Source: an uncultured Oscillospiraceae bacterium (GTDB lineage Bacteria > Bacillota > Clostridia > Oscillospirales > Ruminococcaceae). From it: a stretch of 64,000 nt of DNA. The notes beneath the pieces are model-generated. The model saw only the letters and a program-made list of their open reading frames with translations, was not told the DNA's origin and made no database searches. The stretch spans positions 11,417 to 75,416 of the forward strand of contig URGQ01000003.1 in assembly GCA_900547385.1 (NCBI GenBank), written 5' to 3'. Within the stretch, counting starts at the first letter, position 1; each line of letters opens with the position of its first letter. The position numbers and the translations under genes were made by a program. Of the stretch, positions 17,526 to 24,554 are shown one piece after another.

Positions 17526-17568
17526 AAAGAAAAAGACGCCCAAAGGCGTCTTTTTCTTTTGGTGAACC
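17517..17568 (+). terminator. Terminator hairpin overlapping the tRNA-Lys 3' end
   Basis: A perfect 24-bp stem with a CAAA loop. Its left arm begins GGTTCACCA, i.e. the last bases of the tRNA including CCA, and its right arm ends TGGTGAACC. The inner part GACGCC/GGCGTC followed by TTTTTCTTTT serves as an intrinsic terminator. Confidence 0.8.
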
Positions 17569-17600
17569 TTTACCTATGTTACGAACCTTGCACCATATGG

Positions 17601-17625
17601 AAAAGCTCCCCCGGTGGGGGAGCTT
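17601..17625 (-). terminator. Terminator of the surface protein gene
   Basis: AAAGCTCCCCC and GGGGGAGCTTT form an 11-bp stem with loop GGT, with T or A runs on both sides, so it can work in either direction. It lies 20 bp beyond the stop of the minus-strand gene. Confidence 0.75.
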
Positions 17626-17645
17626 TTTGGGTGGGGCGGATGATT

Positions 17646-19244
17646 TTATTTTTTGCGGGAGAGGACGGCCATGCCAAGGGCGGAGACGGCCATGAGGGCC
17701 GCAGCCGCGGCGACCATATCATTGGCGCCGGTGGTGGGGTTCTTCTCGGGCTCGGTCTTGGGGGTGTCCCCGGTGGGGGTGATGATGACGATGGTGGAGG
17801 GGCCATCATCGGGAGGCGTAGCATTCTTGGTTACTGTCCAAACATGCCCCTCTTTAGAAGCAGTCGAATCTTCTGCCACATAAGTCCTGAACTCTTCATC
17901 TGTCCACTGGGCCTGACCGTTATCTTTACGCAGATCATTGAAGGTACCGGCAACAAATTTCAAACCATTTCTCATACCTGTTATGCAGGTAAAGTGATAA
18001 TTTCCGCCATCAAAGACAGTATTAGCACCTTCGTGGGAATGGATACTGCCAGCAGCCATTGTGCCGCTAATGGTAGCGTTTCCATAATTGTGGAACTGGG
18101 TATTGTTGCCCTCCGCACCGCTTGCACCAACCTGGGTCTTTACAGTCAGAGTTCCGTAGTTGGTGACCATATTTTCAAGGTTACCAGCGGTAATGTTAAC
18201 AATTGCGCCTTTGCTAATGATAAGCTGGGGATAGGAGCTATCCGACAAGGTAACATCTTCAGCAATGTATCTCCTGGTGCAGGTGCCGGTAAGGGGGCCA
18301 CTATTGGAGTTTGTGGTTGCTGTTAGACCACTGTCTTTAATATAGCCAGCAACACCACCGATGTTATTGTGCTCGTTCTCCTTGCCTGCAGGAGCACTAA
18401 TGGTAACAGCGCCAGTATTGGCACAATTGGAAACCGTTCCGATGCCGCCAATGCCGCCGACAATACCACCAGCGGCACCCTTACCGGATACGGCAGCGGT
18501 ATTTTTGCAATTTGCAATACTATAATTATCGGCTGCAATCCAACCTACTACGCCGCCCGCACCATAGGTTGCGGTAGCTTCGGAGGTAACGCTGCCGCTG
18601 TTGGTGCAGTTTTCGATGGTAGCAGCAGCCTGAATCAGATTGATGATGCCGCCGGCGCGGTCGCCGGTGGATTTTATCTCGCCTTCATTGGTGCAGTTTT
18701 TGATAGTAAGGGTACCGGCTTTATTGATAACAGCAATACCAGCCGCTTTTTTTGCGCCAGTGATGATTGCTTTGTTATGGCAGTTCTCAATCAAGCCACC
18801 ATCGGCACGGGCAACGATACCGGCAACATCTGCGCCAGTGATAGTTCCGGCAACCGTCAGGTTTTTGATAGTTGCGCCGGTGGTGCCGCCAAAGAAGGCA
18901 GCATAACCGCCAAAGTCGACTTCAAGATTGCCGATACCATTTATTGTAACGGTATTCCTGTTGCCATCGAAGGTGCCTTTGAAGCGATTGCTCTCATTGT
19001 TTTTTTGGCCGATAGGAATCCAGTTGCTGACTGTTACATCGTTCGTCAGGGTGACTGTTTTCCCCTCATAGGTATTGCCGGTATTTACCTGCTTCGCAAA
19101 CCATTTCAAGCCGTCCTCATCAGAGATGGAAACGCTGTTGCCATTCTCTGTATAGCCAGCCGGAACCTCATCCGCCATCGCGGTGACCGGCAGCATGACG
19201 GCCAGCATGAGCAGCGCCAGCACAACACTTAAAAGCTTTTTCAT
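17646..19244 (-). CDS. Sortase-anchored surface protein with GLUG-type repeats
   Basis: A secreted 532-residue wall protein. The N-terminus MKKLLSVVLALLMLAVMLPVTAMADE is a signal peptide. The middle carries about five GLUG-like repeats of the form I-x-NC-x-N-x-G ... GGI/VxGxI (IENCHNKAI, IKNCTNEGEI, IENCTNSGSV, IANCKNTAAV, VSNCANTGAV), a beta-helix-like fold found in bacterial adhesins. The C-terminus has a sorting signal NPTTG (residues 502-506), a hydrophobic stretch and RKK. NPTTG instead of LPXTG implies a sortase of different specificity, not in this window. The ATG at 19244 is preferred over an upstream in-frame start that lacks a signal peptide. The divergent leader carries a large palindrome. 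Confidence 0.85.
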   Translation of the reverse strand: MKKLLSVVLALLMLAVMLPVTAMADEVPAGYTENGNSVSISDEDGLKWFAKQVNTGNTYEGKTVTLTNDVTVSNWIPIGQKNNESNRFKGTFDGNRNTVTINGIGNLEVDFGGYAAFFGGTTGATIKNLTVAGTITGADVAGIVARADGGLIENCHNKAIITGAKKAAGIAVINKAGTLTIKNCTNEGEIKSTGDRAGGIINLIQAAATIENCTNSGSVTSEATATYGAGGVVGWIAADNYSIANCKNTAAVSGKGAAGGIVGGIGGIGTVSNCANTGAVTISAPAGKENEHNNIGGVAGYIKDSGLTATTNSNSGPLTGTCTRRYIAEDVTLSDSSYPQLIISKGAIVNITAGNLENMVTNYGTLTVKTQVGASGAEGNNTQFHNYGNATISGTMAAGSIHSHEGANTVFDGGNYHFTCITGMRNGLKFVAGTFNDLRKDNGQAQWTDEEFRTYVAEDSTASKEGHVWTVTKNATPPDDGPSTIVIITPTGDTPKTEPEKNPTTGANDMVAAAAALMAVSALGMAVLSRKK

Positions 19245-19274
19245 TTGAACAAACCTCTCTTCTTTTTTATTTTT

Positions 19275-19329
19275 CCCGCAGGCGGGGTTGTGTTTGCTCC
19301 GCAAACACAAAATATCCCCATGGGGATAT
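19275..19329. promoter_or_regulatory. Palindrome and hairpins in the leader of the surface protein gene
   Basis: ATATCCCCATGGGGATAT (19312-19329) is a perfect 18-bp palindrome. Next to it lies GTGTTTGC/GCAAACAC with a TCC triloop (19290-19308), then CCCGC/GCGGG (19275-19286). They could be an operator or a structured 5' leader. The triloop hairpin resembles a single arm of the four-way-junction repeats. Confidence 0.55.
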
Positions 19330-19447
19330 GATTGGTATAAACAGGATAGCACGGCGGGGCGGGGGTGTCAATTGGCACAGGAAACAATTGGTGGGGTGCA
19401 CAAATTCACCTTTCTTTTTTGTGCAATATTTTGCCCCGGCGGGGCTG

Positions 19448-19476
19448 TTGTAAATTCCACCCAAAGCAGATATAAT
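19448..19476 (+). promoter_or_regulatory. Promoter of the flavoprotein gene
   Basis: TTGTAA (19448-19453) and TATAAT (19471-19476) with 17-bp spacing, 37 bp ahead of the start codon. Confidence 0.65.
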
Positions 19477-19513
19477 GAGGCTGAACACATTTTAACAGAT
19501 AGGAGGCACGGCA

Positions 19514-20131
19514 ATGAAGGTTTTGATTCTGAACGGCAGCCCCCGTGTGGGCGGCAATACCACTGTGGCGGTGGAGGAGATGGAAAGGATCTTCCGGGAG
19601 GAAGGCGTGGAGGTGGAAACGGTGCAGGTGGGCGTGCGGGATATCAGGGGGTGCATTGCCTGCGGCAGATGCGCCGAGACCGGCCGGTGCGTCTTTGATG
19701 ACATCGTAAACGAGCTGGCGCCCAAGCTGGAGGCGGCGGACGGCCTGGTGGTGGCCAGCCCCGTCTACTACGCCAGCGCCAATGCCACGCTGGTGGCCTG
19801 CCTGACCCGGCTTTTTTACAGCAGCCACTTTGATAAATCCATGAAGGTAGGGGCCAGTGTGGTGTGCGCGCGGCGCGGCGGGTGCAGCGCGACCTTTGAT
19901 GAGCTGAACAAATTTTTTACCATAGCGGGGATGCCGGTCGCTTCCAGCCAATACTGGAACAGCATCCACGGGCGGGCGCCCGGCGAAGCTGAGCAGGACG
20001 AGGAAGGCCGGCAGACCATGCGCACGCTGGCCCGCAATATGACCTTCTTGATGCGCAGCATCGCGCTGGGCCGGGAGAAATACGGCCTGCCCCAGCGGGA
20101 AGCGCCCATCCGCACCAATTTCATCAAATAA
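19514..20131 (+). CDS. NADPH-dependent FMN reductase / flavodoxin-fold protein
   Basis: A 205-residue flavodoxin-like protein. The FMN phosphate-binding loop is LNGSPRVGGNTTVAVEEM at the N-terminus. GCIACGRCAETGRCVFDD (residues about 46-63) holds the cysteine cluster seen in the iron-sulfur flavoprotein/NADPH:FMN reductase family. SPVYYASANATLVACLTRLFY forms the second flavin contact region. Probable role: electron transfer or quinone/nitro-compound reduction; the natural partner is unknown. The ribosome site GGAGG is 7 bp from the ATG. It is divergent from the surface protein gene and monocistronic. Confidence 0.85.
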   Translation: MKVLILNGSPRVGGNTTVAVEEMERIFREEGVEVETVQVGVRDIRGCIACGRCAETGRCVFDDIVNELAPKLEAADGLVVASPVYYASANATLVACLTRLFYSSHFDKSMKVGASVVCARRGGCSATFDELNKFFTIAGMPVASSQYWNSIHGRAPGEAEQDEEGRQTMRTLARNMTFLMRSIALGREKYGLPQREAPIRTNFIK

Positions 20132-20140
20132 GCGCAGCAA

Positions 20141-20171
20141 AAAAGGCCGCCCGGCGTGGGGCGGTCTTTTG
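20141..20171. terminator. Terminator between convergent genes
   Basis: CCGCCC/GGGCGG stem (20147-20164) with a 6-nt loop, flanked by AAAA on the left and TCTTTT on the right. It can serve both the flavoprotein gene and the convergent small gene. Confidence 0.6.
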
Positions 20172-20186
20172 GTTTGCGGGGTTTGC

Positions 20187-20621
20187 TTATTCCTGCGGGG
20201 CTTCCGGTTCCTCGGCAGGGGATTCCGGTTCGTCGGCGGCGGGGGCTTCGGCGGGTTCCTCCTCCAGCTCCACCTCGGCGGCAGGGAAATTCTCGCCGTG
20301 GATGGCGCTCCAGGCTTCGCCGGCGGCTCCCTTCACCTTCTCGATGAACTCGGGGGCTTTTTCCTGCACGGCCCCGATGGCGGCAGCGGCCTTTTCCCGG
20401 ACCTCTGGGGCCTTCTCCCGCACCTTGGCGGCGGTTTCCGCGTACACCTCGCGGGCGGCTTCCTTAACGCCGTAGACGGTATCATTGGCATCCACGGCGC
20501 CATCGCCGTTCAGATCCGCGTTCGCGTTCTTCTTTTCGTTGTACTTCTGCGCTACCTTAACGGCAGCATAGGCGGTGCCGGCGGCAACACCCAGGCCCAG
20601 CAGATTTTTCAGAAATCCCAT
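20187..20621 (-). CDS. Small membrane-associated protein with one EF-hand/dockerin-like loop
   Basis: A 144-residue protein of unknown function. The N-terminus MGFLKNLLGLGVAAGTAYAAVKVAQKY is hydrophobic and may insert in the membrane. NADLNGDGAVDANDTVYG (residues about 34-51) matches a calcium-binding dockerin-type or EF-hand loop (D-x-N-x-D-G-x-x-D). The middle is an Ala/Glu/Lys-rich helix with repeated EKAPE motifs, and the C-terminus is Pro/Glu-rich and very acidic. The start at 20621 has AGGAGG 7 bp upstream. Only one dockerin half-repeat is present, so cellulosome docking is unlikely. Confidence 0.65.
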   Translation of the reverse strand: MGFLKNLLGLGVAAGTAYAAVKVAQKYNEKKNANADLNGDGAVDANDTVYGVKEAAREVYAETAAKVREKAPEVREKAAAAIGAVQEKAPEFIEKVKGAAGEAWSAIHGENFPAAEVELEEEPAEAPAADEPESPAEEPEAPQE

Positions 20622-20800
20622 AATACGACCTCCTAAAATGAATTTTTTATGGTGATACGGGCGGCGGGCAGAAAAGGGAGGGGATGGCAAGGCTGCACCC
20701 GAAGGAAGGCTCGCGCCCGGCGCAAGACGGGCTTATGCCTTTCGAGGGGGCAACGCAGCCAGCACCCGCTTTTGCGTTCGCCGCCTGGGTTGTCTTTTTA

Positions 20801-21694
20801 TCAAAAGCCCAATTTGGTAAAGACCCACGGCCACAGGAAGGTACCGAACAGGCCCATGAGGCCGTAGCGCAGGGAGTGACACCACATCATATCGGGCAGC
20901 AGGGCCTTAAGGCCGATGCGGATGGCCATGATAAGTGCAAAGCCCAAAATGAGCCGCAGCGCCCCGCCGAAGAAGCCATTGGCGGAGCGGAACTCCACCA
21001 GGCCGTCCTCCAGCCACATGCCCAGTACAGCGCCCACGCCCATCGCCAGGGTTTTTACGCTGTCGCCGGAGGGGCTGACCAGCAGCATCAGGCCGGAAAG
21101 CAGCACAGTGGCGGCCATCAGCAGCAGGCGGTGCTGATAAAAGCGGCGGAACAGCAGCCCGCACACCCAGGCGCACAGCAGGCCCAGCACCGCGCCCACA
21201 ATGGTATCGGTGGGGTAATGGACGCCGAGATAGACCCGGGAGAGCATGACCAGCAGGATGACCGCGATGCCGCAGACTTTGATCCCGAGCTTGCGGCCAT
21301 TGATAAGGCTGCCGTAGATGCTGCCGGCGGTTTGGCTGTGGCCGCTGGGGAAGGACCAGGAGGAAGAAAGGTGCTCAGTATCCACCAGCAGGCCCTTTAC
21401 CTTGACATAGCGCAGGTCGCTGAACTCGTCATTCAAAAACGGGCGGGGACGGCAGATGATATCCTTGAGCAGGCCGTTGAGGCTCATGGCGGTGTAAAGG
21501 GAGAACAAGAGATATTCGCCGATCCGCTTATCCCAGCACCAGTACACGGCAATGAGCAGCAGAATAGCGAAGGTCTCCTCGCCCAGGAAGGTGAACGCCA
21601 GCATGATCTTATCCATCATGGCACCGCTTAGCTGCTGGATGGCGGCCATCACAGCGTGATCGAAGGGCTGGCAGAGCTGCAAAAGGGTGGCCAT
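20801..21694 (-). CDS. PAP2-family membrane phosphatase
   Basis: A 297-residue polytopic membrane protein with the three phosphatidic acid phosphatase motifs: KDIICRPRP, PSGHSQ and SRVYLGVHYPTD. Family members dephosphorylate lipid phosphates such as undecaprenyl pyrophosphate or phosphatidate at the outer membrane face. About eight hydrophobic segments are visible; the C-terminal third beyond the catalytic motifs is longer than in minimal PAP2 proteins. It shares no obvious operon with its neighbours (81 bp to pduL, with a terminator between). Confidence 0.88.
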   Translation of the reverse strand: MATLLQLCQPFDHAVMAAIQQLSGAMMDKIMLAFTFLGEETFAILLLIAVYWCWDKRIGEYLLFSLYTAMSLNGLLKDIICRPRPFLNDEFSDLRYVKVKGLLVDTEHLSSSWSFPSGHSQTAGSIYGSLINGRKLGIKVCGIAVILLVMLSRVYLGVHYPTDTIVGAVLGLLCAWVCGLLFRRFYQHRLLLMAATVLLSGLMLLVSPSGDSVKTLAMGVGAVLGMWLEDGLVEFRSANGFFGGALRLILGFALIMAIRIGLKALLPDMMWCHSLRYGLMGLFGTFLWPWVFTKLGF

Positions 21695-21733
21695 AGAAGA
21701 ACTCCTTTCGGTCGCTTTGATTTTTGTAAAAGA

Positions 21734-21758
21734 CGGCAGACTGTGAGTAAGTCTGCCG
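21734..21758 (-). terminator. Terminator of pduL
   Basis: On the minus strand CGGCAGACT pairs with AGTCTGCCG over a 7-nt loop and is followed by TCTTTTACAAAAA. It separates pduL from the PAP2 gene. Confidence 0.75.
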
Positions 21759-21774
21759 CCGGGGGTGCGTGATT

Positions 21775-22347
21775 TTACAGAATGACCTCGCCGTAGACTT
21801 CACCGGAGCAGCCGGCAGCATTGGCTTCATCGGTATCCAGGTGGCAGGCGGTGCCGGCCGTGGGGGAAACACGGCAGATGACATCATCGAACACCAGACT
21901 GCGGCTATCGGAATCAATTTTCAGCCGGACGATCTGCTTATCCTTAACGCCGAACTTCTCGCCATCCTCCGGGGTGAAGTGGATGTGGCGCTTGGCGACG
22001 ATAACGCCTTCCTTCAGTTCGATCTCGCCCTTGGGGCCAACCAGACGGCAGCCGGGGGTACCGGCCAGGTCACCGGATTCCCGCACGAAGGGGGCGATGC
22101 CGATGGAACGGGCGTCGGTCATGGAAAGCTCGACCTGGGTCTGCTTGCGGACGGGGCCGAGAACCGAGATCATTCCCATGGACTTTTTGGGGCCGATGAC
22201 CTCGACTTTTTCATTGGTGGCAAACTGGCCGGGCTGGGAAAGCGCTTTTTTGAAGGTCAGCTCGAAGCCCTCGCCGAACAGGGTCTCCAAATCCTCCTGC
22301 GTCAGATGCAGGTGACGGGCGGAAGTTTCTACTAATATTTTTGCCAT
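21775..22347 (-). CDS. pduL: Phosphate propanoyltransferase / phosphotransacylase PduL
   Basis: Converts acyl-CoA and phosphate to acyl-phosphate plus CoA; with acetate kinase this yields ATP. The 190-residue protein has the PduL zinc-site motifs SARHLHLTQEDLETLFG near the N-terminus and VAKRHIHFTPEDGEKFG in the second half. No other microcompartment gene is nearby and no encapsulation peptide is evident, so it probably serves as the general phosphotransacetylase, as in many Oscillospirales. The ATG at 22347 follows AGGAGG. The gene is divergent from the glycosylase, and the two promoters share one -35 box. Confidence 0.93.
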   Translation of the reverse strand: MAKILVETSARHLHLTQEDLETLFGEGFELTFKKALSQPGQFATNEKVEVIGPKKSMGMISVLGPVRKQTQVELSMTDARSIGIAPFVRESGDLAGTPGCRLVGPKGEIELKEGVIVAKRHIHFTPEDGEKFGVKDKQIVRLKIDSDSRSLVFDDVICRVSPTAGTACHLDTDEANAAGCSGEVYGEVIL

Positions 22348-22390
22348 AGGGGGGTGCCTCCTTATTGTCGCATACTTTTTTGTCCATAAT

Positions 22391-22441
22391 ATTATAACAC
22401 CCATGTTCTATTTTGCAAAGAGTCTAATTATCTGATATAAT
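22391..22441. promoter_or_regulatory. Divergent promoters sharing one -35 hexamer
   Basis: The palindromic TTGCAA at 22413-22418 is the -35 box for both directions. To the right TATAAT lies at 22436-22441 (17-bp spacing, glycosylase). To the left ATTATA at 22391-22396 is the minus-strand TATAAT (16-bp spacing, pduL). Confidence 0.65.
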
Positions 22442-22478
22442 AGGTTTATCGAAAAATTTACAAAAGGAGGCGACACCC

Positions 22479-23045
22479 ATGATGGACTGGGAAAGCCTGA
22501 GAGATACCGCGCTGCACTGCACCGCCTGCAAGCTGTGCCAAGGCCGGCACCATGTGGTCTTTGGGGTGGGCAACCCCAAGGCAGAGATCATGTTCATCGG
22601 GGAGGGGCCGGGCCAGCACGAGGACGAGCAGGGAGAGCCCTTTGTGGGGCGCAGCGGCCAGCTGATGGATAAAATGCTGCACTACATCGACCTGGACCGC
22701 AGCCGCAATATCTACATAGCCAATATAGTAAAGTGCCGCCCGCCGCAGAACCGCGACCCGGAGCAGGAGGAGATCGCCGCCTGCATGGGCTACCTGCGCA
22801 ACCAGGTGGCGCTCATCCGGCCCAAGATCATTGTGTGCGTGGGGCGTATTGCCGCCATGACGCTGATCCAGCCGGATTACAAGGTAACACGCCAGCATGG
22901 CGAGTGGATCCAAAAAAACGGGGTGTGGATGATGGGGACATTCCACCCGGCGGCACTGCTGCGCAACCCCTACAATACCAAAAACGGCTTCGCGGATTTT
23001 CTCTCGCTGCGGGAGAAAATACAGGAGCTGGGGATAAAGATATGA
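22479..23045 (+). CDS. Uracil-DNA glycosylase, iron-sulfur family 4 type
   Basis: Removes uracil from DNA at the start of base excision repair. The protein of 188 residues has the family 4 hallmarks: TACKLCQGR (two cluster cysteines), [20 protein letters not shown] (uracil-binding motif 1), [14 protein letters not shown] with the third cysteine, and [11 protein letters not shown] (motif 2). The first of two adjacent ATGs is 8 bp from GGAGG. It has its own promoter and a terminator at 23058, so it is monocistronic. Confidence 0.93.
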   Translation: MMDWESLRDTALHCTACKLCQGRHHVVFGVGNPKAEIMFIGEGPGQHEDEQGEPFVGRSGQLMDKMLHYIDLDRSRNIYIANIVKCRPPQNRDPEQEEIAACMGYLRNQVALIRPKIIVCVGRIAAMTLIQPDYKVTRQHGEWIQKNGVWMMGTFHPAALLRNPYNTKNGFADFLSLREKIQELGIKI

Positions 23046-23057
23046 TTTTTGTACCGG

Positions 23058-23082
23058 GAGGGCCTGCGGGCCCTCTTTTTTT
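23058..23082 (+). terminator. Terminator of the uracil-DNA glycosylase gene
   Basis: GAGGGCC/GGCCCTC stem with a four-base loop followed by seven T residues. Confidence 0.85.
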
Positions 23083-23117
23083 GTGGCTTTCGCACGGGTG
23101 AGCGAAGGGGGCAGGCA

Positions 23118-23202
23118 GCCCGCAGGGCCGGGCGCCGCAGGCGCCCGTGGGGCGGCGAAGCCGCCCTAAAACCGTCCCGGAGGGACGGTTTGCCCTGCGG
23201 GC
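23118..23202. repeat. Four-way-junction repeat, copy B
   Basis: Outer 11-bp stem GCCCGCAGGGC. Three hairpins tile the interior exactly: CGGGCGCC (loop GCA), a 9-bp stem beginning TGGGGCGGC (loop GAA, one G-T pair) and AAACCGTCCC (loop GGA). No base outside the loops is unpaired. It lies between the glycosylase and the ATPase genes. Confidence 0.9.
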
Positions 23203-23303
23203 CGAACCGGCACCCTGCAGGAGCCTGGGGCAACATCCACCGGGGCGGCATAGAATGGCACCAGCGGGCGCGAACGCCATACCCCGCCGAAAGGAGCCTT
23301 TTC

Positions 23304-24386
23304 ATGGAAAAAACGATCCCCTGCCGCTGGTTTATGGGGTGCAATTCCCAAAACGGGTTTTATTCGCTGTTCGGGCAGTTCACCCGGCCGGAGGAGGGCT
23401 GGCGCTGCATCCTCATCAAAGGCGGGCCGGGCACCGGCAAATCCACCCTGATGAAGCGGGTAATAAAGCTGGCCCTGCAGCGCGGCCAGCCGGTGGAGGA
23501 GATCCACTGTTCCTCCGATGCCGCCAGCCTGGATGGGGTCATTCTGCCGCGGCAAAGGACGGTACTGCTGGATGCCACCCCGCCCCACGCGCTGGAACCG
23601 CAGTTCCCCGGCGCGGTGGAGCAGCCGTTTTCCCTGTGTGGGTGCTGGGATGAGGAGCTTCTATTCACCCGGCAGGAGGAGATCGTCCGACTGGGGCGGG
23701 AGATCAGCGGGCTGCACTGGCAGGCGGTCCGGTATCTTTCCGGGGCGGGGGCGCTGCTGGGGGAGGTGCGCCGGCTGGCGGCGGAGGCCCTAAACTGGGA
23801 AAAAATCGAGCACTATGTGCAGCGGCTGGCCGCCCGGGAGCTGCCTGACCGGGGCAAACCGGGCAGCGAGGCGCTGCGGCTGCTCTCCGCGGTGACCGAC
23901 CGGGGCACCATTTTGTTTCATGAAACAATTTCGACGCTGTGCGAGCGGGTCATCTGCCTGGAGGACCCCTGCGGGGCGGCAGCCGCGGCACTGCTGCCCC
24001 GGCTACGGGATGAAGCAGTGGCACGGGGGTACCATGTCATCAGCTGCCCCTGTCCCCTCTCCCCCGAAAAGCTGGATCATCTGCTGATCCCGGAAGCGGG
24101 GCTGGCCTTTGTGACCAGCAACAGCCTGCACCGGGTACCGCTGGCGGGCCGGGCCATCCACGCTCAGCGTTTTACCGATGATGGCAGCGCCATAAAATCC
24201 CGGCGGGTACGCATCCGCTTTTTGCAAAAGACGGCCGCAACGCTGCTGCGGCAGGCGGAACTGGCCATTGCCGAGGCGCACCGGCGGCACGACGATCTGG
24301 AACAGTACTACATCGAGGCAACGAATTTTGCCGAAGTGGACCGCCTGGCGGAGGGCCTGCTCAAAAAGCTGGCGGCGGAAATGTAG
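23304..24386 (+). CDS. P-loop ATPase of the PRK06851-like family
   Basis: A 360-residue nucleotide-binding protein of unknown role. CNSQNGFYSLFGQF is followed by Walker A IKGGPGTGKSTLMKRV near residue 40 and by HCSSDAASLDGVILPRQRTVLLDATPPH, which together match an uncharacterised Firmicute ATPase family (PRK06851-like, as I recall it). The second half has a weaker nucleoside-kinase character and no second P-loop that I can see. The ATG at 23304 follows AAAGGAG; upstream in-frame codons fall within repeat B. It is flanked by repeat copies B and C. Confidence 0.7.
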   Translation: MEKTIPCRWFMGCNSQNGFYSLFGQFTRPEEGWRCILIKGGPGTGKSTLMKRVIKLALQRGQPVEEIHCSSDAASLDGVILPRQRTVLLDATPPHALEPQFPGAVEQPFSLCGCWDEELLFTRQEEIVRLGREISGLHWQAVRYLSGAGALLGEVRRLAAEALNWEKIEHYVQRLAARELPDRGKPGSEALRLLSAVTDRGTILFHETISTLCERVICLEDPCGAAAAALLPRLRDEAVARGYHVISCPCPLSPEKLDHLLIPEAGLAFVTSNSLHRVPLAGRAIHAQRFTDDGSAIKSRRVRIRFLQKTAATLLRQAELAIAEAHRRHDDLEQYYIEATNFAEVDRLAEGLLKKLAAEM

Positions 24387-24403
24387 CTTGTGCCGGGAGC
24401 GGG

Positions 24404-24484
24404 GCGGGCCACAGGCCCGGCGGCGCAGCCGCCGACACGGGCTTTGCCCGTGTGCCCGCCTTCGGCGGGCGGCCTGCGGCCCGC
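24404..24484. repeat. Four-way-junction repeat, copy C
   Basis: Outer 14-bp stem GCGGGCCACAGGCC against GGCCTGCGGCCCGC, with a single A-C mismatch. Hairpins CGGCGGC (loop GCA), ACACGGGC (loop TTT) and GCCCGCC (loop TTC) fill the interior without gaps. By arm order it is inverted relative to copies E and I. Confidence 0.9.
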
Positions 24485-24514
24485 CTCCCCTGCCCCCTGC
24501 GCAAACCAAAAAAG

Positions 24515-24544
24515 CAGGAGCCTGCCCTCAACGGCAGACTCCTG
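24515..24544 (-). terminator. Terminator of the heat-shock operon
   Basis: On the minus strand CAGGAGTCTGCC pairs with GGCAGGCTCCTG (internal G-T/mismatch) around a 6-nt loop, then CTTTTTT. It lies directly after dnaJ. Confidence 0.85.
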
Positions 24545-24554
24545 TTTTATTCCG

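Noticed and set aside
21775..22347. Part of a bacterial microcompartment locus
   Set aside because: PduL stands alone; no shell proteins or aldehyde dehydrogenase lie nearby, and it has no evident encapsulation extension.
24404..24484. The branched repeats as ordinary rho-independent terminators
   Set aside because: They lack T-runs at the end of the outer stem, several genes next to them already have separate terminators (for example 23058, 24515, 54287), and the three-arm architecture is far more elaborate than a terminator needs.
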